DNA from: Diphasiastrum complanatum
Taxonomy: Eukaryota; Streptophyta; Lycopodiopsida; Lycopodiales; Lycopodiaceae
DNA: 64,000 nucleotides
Assembly (NCBI GenBank): GCA_029204225.1
Contig: CM055110.1
Location: 17,901,501-17,965,500, forward strand
Direction: 5' to 3'
Part shown: piece by piece, positions 56,978 through 64,000 of the stretch
How positions within the stretch are numbered: position 1 is the stretch's first letter
Layout of the letters: every line of letters starts with the position of its first letter
Made by a program: the position numbers and the translations under genes
The notes under the pieces: generated by a model
The model's database searches: none
The model's input: only the letters and a program-made list of their open reading frames with translations
Told to the model about the DNA's origin: nothing

Positions 56978-57722
56978 ACCTATTTTTCTGATAAAAACGG
57001 TTTAGTTGGTAGATTAGAGCCATATCTACTACTGGATTTTTCGAGTGAGGAATGGATTTCTCCTGATGCAGCAATTTCAGAAAGTTTTTGATCTAGGCTA
57101 TATATTGATATTCAGAGTATATTAAAATGTAGCACTGGATCAAAGAATAATAGATTAAGTTGGTATCTACCTTTTACTATTTTTGTTGATTTTTTTTTTC
57201 CAAATGCATTGTTCGGAAAACGAAAACAATGTTTATTTGTAAGGACTTGAGTGCTGATATAATCGCAGAGTTGTTGGATGATGGTTGGGATACAAAACAA
57301 AATCAGGAAGTTGAGTGCAGAGTATGTTACTCATCCATGACATTTAGATATCACATCGAAAAACAAATGCTCACTTTGCTATTGTATTATAGAAGGTGGA
57401 TTAAATGCAAAAATGTTTGGAAGCCACTTGATCAAGATTTTGGTATAAACCCTCAAGAGCAACTTTAGATAACAGTGAAAAGAAATGACAACATTCTTGC
57501 AATGGTTGAGGTCAAGGAAGATTGGTGTCTCAATCACATTCGATCAGAACTAGACATGTTGCAATTCGATCTACCTCAGTACTATCAATTTCGATTGAAT
57601 GGTGTAAAGGTACGTTATGCCATATAAAAATATTTCTTTTTTTCTATTTCTAAGTGAATCAGTTTGCAACAAATCTAAGTAAACTAAGGTCGCATGTTTG
57701 GATTGGTTATGGCAAAGGTTCG
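56978..57722. other. No gene recognised
   Basis: A 79-codon plus frame at 57229-57468 (LLDDGWDTKQNQEVECRVC) has no recognisable relatives; no other signal is seen before the LTR of J. Confidence 0.4.
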
Positions 57723-58423
57723 TGTGAAGAATTGCCAAAAATTGGCAAATCTAGCTTGATAAAAAACCATGTAGAATAGTGTAAATTGTGTACACAAGTG
57801 GGTCCCACACATGTGAGGCCATGATGCCACATGGGAAACCCATTCTAATGTAGGTTAGGTCAAGTCAAGAGAGTTGGTCATGTCTATTTGGTGGTCATCC
57901 CTACTTTATAGGACCTACACCTAAGTTTAAGGTGAAAATTTGACCAACTAGCTACCTACCAAGCATAACTCTAGGAAATAGGCTAGGGTTTTATTTTAGG
58001 TCAAGGAGAGTGAGTTAACTTTCTTATTACATGCTGGAAATCCACCTAACTTCAAGAAGGAGGTCGAATTTGCTATGTATTCCCTCTCTCCATAGTGAGA
58101 AGATAGAAAATTTTTGGAGCTCATAGGCAATCTCAAGCTAGTTCACTATGTACATTGAGTTTTTGTGATCCAAATGAAACCAAATCAATTTCTACTTGTT
58201 TCTCAGGTTGAAGGCCGTACTAAAGCCTGTAGTACACACGTGTGGGCACGGATTTCAATGTTTATCAATGCTTTTGATTGTTAATGCTTGTTGTTTGTCA
58301 AATTGCCAATCTAGATCAACTTTTTTGTGTCTAGTTTTTTGATAGATTGTTAAGCAAGCATCCAATCACTCTTGTGGATCTTTTGTAGATCCATTTATGG
58401 TCCTAAAGTACAATACTTTCACA
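57723..58423 (+). repeat. LTR 1 of J
   Basis: 701 bp, TGTGAAGAATTG...TACTTTCACA; a perfect CACACGTGTG at 58235-58244. Confidence 0.93.
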
Positions 58424-58436
58424 TGGTATCAGAGCC
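58424..58436 (+). other. Primer-binding site of J
   Basis: TGGTATCAGAGCC directly after the LTR. Confidence 0.93.
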
Positions 58437-59228
58437 AAGTACAAGAGCATAAGCCATTGATCTAATGCAATTCCATTTTTAGCAAGTTTCGGTGCTAAAA
58501 ACTAGTAGTGAGAGGGCAAGCTAGAATCTTGATTTTGGTGAGGAGATTTGATCGCAAACTTGGTAGGGGTCCAAATCCGTACTGTCCACATGTGTGGGCA
58601 CCTCTGAACCTGCATTTAATGCAAGGTATTCATTTGATCCAAAAAAATTCAATTTGTGAGCTATTGGTGTAATTTTTGGTGGAGATCCTAGGATAATCTA
58701 CCAAGATCATTTGCCATTGATTAGATTTGAATTTGTTTCATGGAATCTAATTAATCTAGGCTGAGTTCAAGTCCTATTCAGGTTAAAAACAGGTCTTGAA
58801 AGTACACCAAGAAGGAAGAAAGAGATTAAGTCATTTTTTTGTCCAAAAATAGCCAAAATTGGCAAGATTTGATTGTAAGTAGATTTCACATCATCTTATC
58901 TTCATTTTAACTTTGTGAGGGAGTGCTAGAACTGAGATTATAAGTCCATTTGTTGGATTAGAAATCTAATTTGAGTGAAAAACTACAAGAGAGAGACCTT
59001 AGTGAGTTTCTAGAGACAATCAAATCCATTTCTTGGCAAGATTTGTTTGAAAGTAGTTTTCACTTCATCTTATCTTCATTCCAGCTTTGTGAGGGAGTGA
59101 TAGAACTGTGATTATAAGTCCATTTGTTGGATTAGAAATCAAATTTGAGTGAAACACTGCAAGTGTGAGACCTTTGTGAGTTTCAAGTCAATCAAATCTA
59201 TTTCTTTTTTGTAGAAGTCACTAGTAAG
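58437..59228 (+). other. J leader
   Basis: No gene. A segment of about 60-70 bp (GGGAGTG...AGAACTG, TTGTTGGATTAGAAATC) occurs twice, at about 58860-58980 and 59030-59160, as an imperfect direct repeat. Confidence 0.65.
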
Positions 59229-61385
59229 ATGGGATCTGCTGGAGCATACCTTCTAGAAGCTAGTGAGAGGTTGAATTCTACAAATTATGCTATTTGGAAG
59301 GTTAGAATGGAGTCACTCTTAGTGCTCCAAGACCTTTACGAGTTCTTGATTGAAGATGAAGATGAACCTCTAGGTGCACAAGAGTTAGCTAGATACAAGA
59401 AGAGATCTACGCTTGCACTTCATTGTGTGAAGATGAATGTGAGCAATGATTTGTTGAGAGAAGTATCAGCTTGTACTAATGCTAAAGAGGCTTGGGAGTC
59501 TTTAAAATCAATCTATGAGTCTAGCGACACTTCTAGAGTTCTTATGCTTAGAAATCAAATTTTGCAAAGCATGAGGAGAAGTGAGGAGAGTGCACATGAT
59601 TATGTACTCAGAATCAAGTCTCTAAATAGGGAGTTGGCTTCCATTGGAGAGAAGATTCATGATGGAGAGCTTGTACAAATTGTCCTTAATGGTCTAGGAG
59701 ATGACTTTTCAAATTTGGTCCAAAGTTTTGCCATCCAAGACACTTTGCCAACTATAGAAAAACTTCACAGTGTATTAGTGGCTGAAGAGTGTAGGATGCT
59801 CCATGCAAAATCTAGGATGAGTTCCTTGTCTTTGCAGGATGGTGATGAGAAAGCCAATTTCTCAGTCAAGGGCAAAAAGAAGACCAATGGAAAGAAGAAG
59901 CATCCAAAGGAGGCCAAAGAAGAGGATGATGCATCAAGCTCAAAGGACAAGTCAAAGCAAAAATGCTTCTTTTGTGGAAGGAAGGGGCATTATGCATCTG
60001 AATGCTACAAGAGGCTAAGAGCACAAGTGGAGGAGGACAAACAAGGAAACCTTGCAAAGGAGGAGGAGGAGGATGAAGTAAATGTATTCTTGATGGCATC
60101 TACATCCTCACCAACAAGCAATAGCAATTCAAGAGACAATTGGTGGATCGACAGTGGGGCTAGCTCTCACATGTCTTGTGAAAAGGACTTTTTCTCAACC
60201 TTACACTCTTTCAATGCTGCTAAAAAGTTTGTCTTTACTGCAAATGATGAAGAGTGTAGGATAGATGGTGTTGGCACCATCTCTTTGTGTCTAGAATCCT
60301 CAAAATGCATGGATCTAGAAAATGTCCTTTATGTACCATCAATCACCAAGAATATGCTTAGTGTTGGTTTACTCTTAGAAAGTGGTTTGGATGTCCACTT
60401 TAAGCATGGTGTTTGTTTCATCTTGAAGAATGATGTTTGCATTGCAAAGGGATTTAAACATGGAAGATTGTTTAAGTTGGAAGCTAGTGTTGCTTTTGAA
60501 AGAATGAGCTTGGCAAAGGAGGAGATCACTCAAGAGGAGATCTTGGCAAAGTGTGATCTTGCTTGCATTGAGGAGGAGCATCAAAAGGAGGAAGATCTTG
60601 AGGATCAGCCTCAAAGCATGAGAGTTCCAAGGGAGTCCTCAATGACAATGGCCGAGTCATCAAATTGCATGCTAATTGTCCATTCAAGTGTGCATCTTGC
60701 AAGGGTGGTGAGCATTGGAGAGTCTACTATCTTTGAATACTTTTTGGAAATTATTAGTAGACATGAGGTGACTTGTTTCTTACCTTTAAGATTCATGGTG
60801 TTTATTACTTTGTATGACAAGACAATGAAATGGGATGCTTTGAAATCTACATTTGTTGTTGATAAAGCAATTTCATTGGATAACTATTTTTGTAATAGTT
60901 TGAATAGAGTCATAAAAGATGAAACATCATTTGCTTTGGAAATCTTTGTGTCCACATGCTTTGTGCATGATCATTCCAATGTAAGGACCAAAGATTATCC
61001 TATTTCAATGATAGGAATAATGGTAGTGTTTTGCTCTTCAAGTAGAGATTGTAGAATCTACTTGTTTTCAACCAAAGAATTTGTCAATGGTGGAAATGTG
61101 ATCTTTCAAGAGTGGAAGATTTGTAAACTTGAAGAAGCACCTTTGGATCAACACCTTATTCAATTCATTGATGTTTTGGAGTCAAGTCAAGTGGAGGATC
61201 AAGCTCAAGACCCGAGGACTCCAAGAAGAACCTTGAGTATCAAGATGGAGCCATCTAGGCTCAATCATATGGATCAAGCAAGACAAGTTGTCTTTGGCAA
61301 CATTATTTATGCACTTAATATTTTAATTGATGTATCTTCAAGTGCACAAAATGCCTTGGAATCCATGGCTTGGCATGATGTTTAG
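59229..61385 (+). CDS. J Gag-protease with fossil integrase, 718 aa
   Basis: The start aligns with relatives (MGSAGAYLLEASERLNSTNYAIWKVRMES). Full-length gag; intact zinc knuckle CFFCGRKGHYASEC at about 245; lysine-rich stretch before it; protease box WWIDSGASSHMS at about 305; protease C-half to about 415 (VPSITKNMLSVGLLL). The pre-integrase box is gone. Integrase fossils follow: LIVHSSVHLA, with serine for the catalytic aspartate; the EYFLEIISRHEVTCFLPL region; MIGIMVVFCSSSRDCRIY for the C-terminal block; then the linker MEPSRLNHMDQARQV and QNALESMAWHDV. The frame ends there and RT is missing. Gag and PR look functional by motif; the integrase part cannot be catalytic. The frame stays open for about 300 codons of decayed sequence. 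Confidence 0.8.
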   Translation: MGSAGAYLLEASERLNSTNYAIWKVRMESLLVLQDLYEFLIEDEDEPLGAQELARYKKRSTLALHCVKMNVSNDLLREVSACTNAKEAWESLKSIYESSDTSRVLMLRNQILQSMRRSEESAHDYVLRIKSLNRELASIGEKIHDGELVQIVLNGLGDDFSNLVQSFAIQDTLPTIEKLHSVLVAEECRMLHAKSRMSSLSLQDGDEKANFSVKGKKKTNGKKKHPKEAKEEDDASSSKDKSKQKCFFCGRKGHYASECYKRLRAQVEEDKQGNLAKEEEEDEVNVFLMASTSSPTSNSNSRDNWWIDSGASSHMSCEKDFFSTLHSFNAAKKFVFTANDEECRIDGVGTISLCLESSKCMDLENVLYVPSITKNMLSVGLLLESGLDVHFKHGVCFILKNDVCIAKGFKHGRLFKLEASVAFERMSLAKEEITQEEILAKCDLACIEEEHQKEEDLEDQPQSMRVPRESSMTMAESSNCMLIVHSSVHLARVVSIGESTIFEYFLEIISRHEVTCFLPLRFMVFITLYDKTMKWDALKSTFVVDKAISLDNYFCNSLNRVIKDETSFALEIFVSTCFVHDHSNVRTKDYPISMIGIMVVFCSSSRDCRIYLFSTKEFVNGGNVIFQEWKICKLEEAPLDQHLIQFIDVLESSQVEDQAQDPRTPRRTLSIKMEPSRLNHMDQARQVVFGNIIYALNILIDVSSSAQNALESMAWHDV

Positions 61386-61540
61386 TTTTGAAGTGTGCTA
61401 CATGTATATAGACACATTTATGGAACATCTTGTAAGGGATCCTCTAAGAGGTGGTGAAAGATCCGTCATGGACATCATTCTCTATTGGAGTCTCAAAAGT
61501 TCCTTCTTTGTAGCTGGATTTTTTAGACACTTCTAAAAGC
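61386..61540 (+). pseudogene. J RT-end fossil
   Basis: In a shifted frame YIDTFMEHLVRD...GGERSVMDIILYWSL matches the RT-end block SVDTPMEQDV...DERSFMDITLFRQL of element B. Almost all RT and all RNase H are deleted on either side. Confidence 0.7.
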
Positions 61541-61585
61541 TTTCATTGATCTATCAAGAGAGTTATAAATAGATCAAGATAAATT

Positions 61586-61595
61586 TGAGGAGGAG
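61586..61595 (+). other. Polypurine tract of J
   Basis: TGAGGAGGAG abuts LTR 2. Confidence 0.8.
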
Positions 61596-62296
61596 TGTGA
61601 AGAATTACCAAAAATTGGCAAATCTAGCTTGATAAAAAACCATGTAGAATAGTGTAAATTGTGTACACAAGTGGGTCCCACACATGTGAGGCCATGATGC
61701 CACATGGGAAACCCATCCTAATGTAGGTTAGGTCAAGTCAAGAGAGTTGGTCATGTCTATTTGGTGGTCATCCCTACTTTATAGGACCTACACCTAAGTT
61801 TAAGGTGAAAATTTGACCAACTAGCTACCTACCAAGCATAACTCTAGGAAATAGACTAGGGTTTTATTTTAGGTCAAGGAGAGTGAGTTAACTTCCTTAT
61901 TACATGCTGGAAATCCACCTAACTTCAAGAAGGAGGTCGAATTTGCTATGTATTCCCTCTCTCCATAGTGAGAAGATTGAAAATTTTTGGAGCTCATTGG
62001 CAATCTCAAGCTAGTTCACTATGTACATTGAGTTTTTGTGATCCAAATGAAACCAAATCAATTTCTACTTGTTTCTCAGGTTGAAGGCCATACTACAGCC
62101 TGTAGTACACACGTGTGGGCTCGGATTTCAATGTTTATCAATGCTTTTGATTGTTAATGCTTGTTGTTTGTCAAATTGCCAATCTAGATCAACTTTTTTG
62201 TGTCTAGTTTTTTGATAGATTGTTAAGAAAGCATCCAATCACTCTTGTGGATCTTTTGTAGATCCATTTATGGTCCTAAAGTACAGTACTTTCACA
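61596..62296 (+). repeat. LTR 2 of J
   Basis: 701 bp; differs from LTR 1 at roughly ten positions by eye. CACACGTGTG at 62108-62117. Confidence 0.93.
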
Positions 62297-62492
62297 TGGT
62301 ATCAGAGCCAAGTACAAGAGCATAAGCCATTGATCTAATGCAATTCCATTTTTAGCAAGTTTCGATGCTAAAAACTAGTAGTGAGAGGGCAAGCTAGAAT
62401 CATGATTTTGGTGAGGAGATTTGATCGCAACTTGGTAGGGGTCCAAATCCGTACTGTCCACATGTGTGGGCACCTCTGAACCTGCATTTAAT
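62297..62492 (+). repeat. Second copy of J primer site and leader start
   Basis: TGGTATCAGAGCC and about 180 bp nearly identical to the beginning of J's leader (58424-58620), ending abruptly after CTGCATTTAAT. Confidence 0.9.
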
Positions 62493-62720
62493 CCTTGGGC
62501 ATGATGGTCAACCTCTTGGCATGGATAGCTGCAACAACAGTATCAGGAAAAAATTTCACTTGAAAATCCTCATATGTTTTGTGCAGTGCCTCAATTACCA
62601 TTATCGTCCATCTCACATCGGCAAATAGATTTTTTATAACCTGCTTGATGGATCTTTGTATGTGAGCTTTCAGAATCAGAATATTATTTGTCTTCTGTAG
62701 CTTTCAAATATCCTTGAGCC
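62493..62720 (-). other. Unidentified open minus-strand segment
   Basis: On the minus strand about 65 codons are open without a start in view (LILKAHIQRSIKQVIKNLFA, WTIMVIEALHKTYEDF, FPDTVVAAIHAKRL). It looks coding in composition but I do not recognise it. It is flanked by J leader on the left and the element B copy on the right. Confidence 0.3.
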
Positions 62721-63403
62721 TGTAAAAATTACAGCAAATAAGGATCCTAAAACACTTGAAATGATGAGGGAAACAATAGATTATGATTTCATAAGATTAG
62801 CACAAGTTGAACCATCAAAATCCATCAAAAATCTATGCTTGAACCTCACTAAATGGCCCAAATCCTTGAAGAAGGCTTCACACATGTGAAAGTACGGCCT
62901 CCCACAGTCTGAGTACTGTACACCAGACCTACATTCAATCCTATAATCATTAGTAATCACAAGTACTCAAACAATTATGAACATAGAGAGCAATTGCACC
63001 ATTATGAGAGAAAAAACATGAAATTGCTTGATTGATTTTGGTGAGATATCATCACCTATATATACATGATCCATCACGGTTTTGGGAAGGTATGAGTAGC
63101 CCTAAACCTATCCCTAATGCTAATTTTGGTGGATCTTTCATCCCTACCAAGTTAGGGTTGGAATCTTGGAGATCCCTCAACAATGCAAAAATTACCAAAA
63201 ATAGCTCCTATTTTTTCTCCCTTGTATCTAAGCATAATTTGGACTCATTCCAAAGGTTCTAACATTTAGGTCTACTCGAGAACATCCTTATGAATGGAAT
63301 CCTATGCTATTTGGGCACGTGTGACAAGCCACATCATGACCATCTAACTATTTACAAGTCATATGACCAAAACTAGTCAAGCTATAATTGTGAATTTTTA
63401 ACA
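62721..63403 (-). repeat. 3' LTR of B2
   Basis: About 683 bp, reverse complement of the B LTR with more differences than B's own pair; the palindrome here is CACACATGTG at 62879-62888. Confidence 0.92.
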
Positions 63404-63413
63404 CTCCTCCTCA

Positions 63414-64000
63414 CTATCTAGCTTGGTTCATCATTGCTTTACTAATCACTCCAAGTGATGATCTGAACTTCATAAAAGGTGTCTTTTGAAGTGGTTTAGT
63501 AAGTAGATTAGCTACACATTCATTGCTTGGAACATGCTCCAAAGCAATCTCCTTGGCTTGCACCATTTCTCTCACAAAGTGATGGCATATCTCAATGTGC
63601 TTAGATCTTGCATGGAATATTGGGTTAGATGCAAGGTGTTGGGCTGATATATTGTCATTGTAGATTATTGGTGCCTCCTCTGAATCCATGATCTTTAGCT
63701 CCACCAATAATCTCTTGATCCAAAGTACCTAATTTGTAGTGGTTGTCAAAGCTTTGTACTCGGCCTCGGTTGAAGATAGAGATATAGTTTCTTGCTTTTT
63801 TGAAAGCCATGAAACCACACCTTCTCCTATGAAAGTTGAATAGGCACTTGTTGATTTCCTATCCCTCTTGTCCCCTGAAAAATATGAATCACTAATGCAT
63901 GAAGGTTAATCACATCTCCTCTATATAGAATCCCAAAATCCAATGTACCCGAGATGTATCTTAGAATCCTCTTAGCCCTTTTTCCAATGGATATTCAATG
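63414..64000 (-). pseudogene. B2 RNase H (frameshifted, partial)
   Basis: 63414-63707 reads VELKIMDSEEAPIIYNDNIS to the C-terminus, nearly identical to B's last 97 residues (end MMNQAR instead of MIEPS). To the right, TEAEYKAL and the KSTSAY region follow, but a stop near 63730 and a missing T near 63897 (GCATTAG versus GCATTTAG in B) break the frame. The rest lies outside the window. Confidence 0.85.

Larger units (their letters stand above)
57723..62492 (+). mobile_element. Copia element J plus extra leader copy
   Basis: LTRs at 57723-58423 and 61596-62296 (both 701 bp, nearly identical), primer site, leader, a 718-codon Gag-PR frame, an RT-end fossil and a polypurine tract before the second LTR. 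After the second LTR the primer site and about 180 bp of leader occur again (62297-62492) before the match stops. The structure is therefore LTR-internal-LTR-partial internal, as left by a tandem pair or unequal recombination. Target duplication cannot be assessed. Confidence 0.88.
62721..64000 (-). mobile_element. Second copy of element B (B2), runs off the window
   Basis: LTR 62721-63403, polypurine tract at about 63404-63415 and RNase H coding sequence from 63414 to the window end, all in minus orientation and highly similar to element B. Whether this copy also lacks integrase cannot be seen. Confidence 0.92.

Noticed and set aside
57229-57468. 79-codon frame as a small gene
   Set aside because: No homology, no promoter or termination signal, and AT-rich surroundings full of chance frames.

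Overview
This window looks like nuclear DNA of a land plant, from a gene-poor, transposon-rich region. The evidence is the density of Ty1/copia and Ty3/gypsy elements, their primer sites of the plant initiator-Met-tRNA type (TGGTATCAGAGCC), long GA/CT microsatellites, nested insertions, and only one convincing non-transposon gene. I cannot name the species from sequence alone. Nothing here is prokaryotic: there are no operons, CRISPR arrays, rRNA or tRNA genes that I can recognise.

Layout, left to right. 1-4361: decayed Ty3/gypsy element, minus strand (copy 1). 4362-9929: near full-length but dead copia element C1, minus strand, with one complete and one truncated LTR. 9930-10727 and 15742-about 17000: a second copy of the same gypsy family, plus strand, split by copia element A1 (10728-15741). 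About 17196-21572: truncated copia D1, minus strand, of a different lineage. 21573-29930: decayed copia F, minus strand, whose zinc-knuckle codons are split by the young copia element B (22229-27404). 29931-30552: copia fragment G. 30553-34700: mostly featureless, with a 60-bp module present three times. 35125-36732: a single-exon plant membrane-protein gene, minus strand. 38458-39258: third gypsy copy. 39259-44200: mosaic copia D2. 44220-about 47640: a second gypsy type (K) with a 240-bp perfect CT repeat. 47651-48735: copia RT fragment H. 48736-53256: copia element I. 53257-57722: unassigned, including a stop-riddled but frame-preserving coding fossil. 57723-62492: copia element J with an extra LTR-leader junction. 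62721-64000: a second copy of element B, minus strand, running off the window.

The main point of interest is a set of related copia elements that have lost integration and/or polymerase functions but kept long open frames. Element B encodes Gag, protease, RT and RNase H in one 1020-codon frame with the integrase cleanly removed. It has two 682-bp LTRs differing at about two sites and a perfect 5-bp target duplication, so it moved recently. Elements A1, I and J keep gag (shortened in A1) and protease, followed by an open frame through integrase/RT sequence whose catalytic residues are gone. In A1, J and C1 the first integrase aspartate has become N, S and E respectively; in I and B that segment is missing. 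Together they look like a community of non-autonomous elements that depend on an integrase, and often an RT, supplied by a relative elsewhere. Fragment G keeps the aspartate and shows that integrase-bearing relatives existed.
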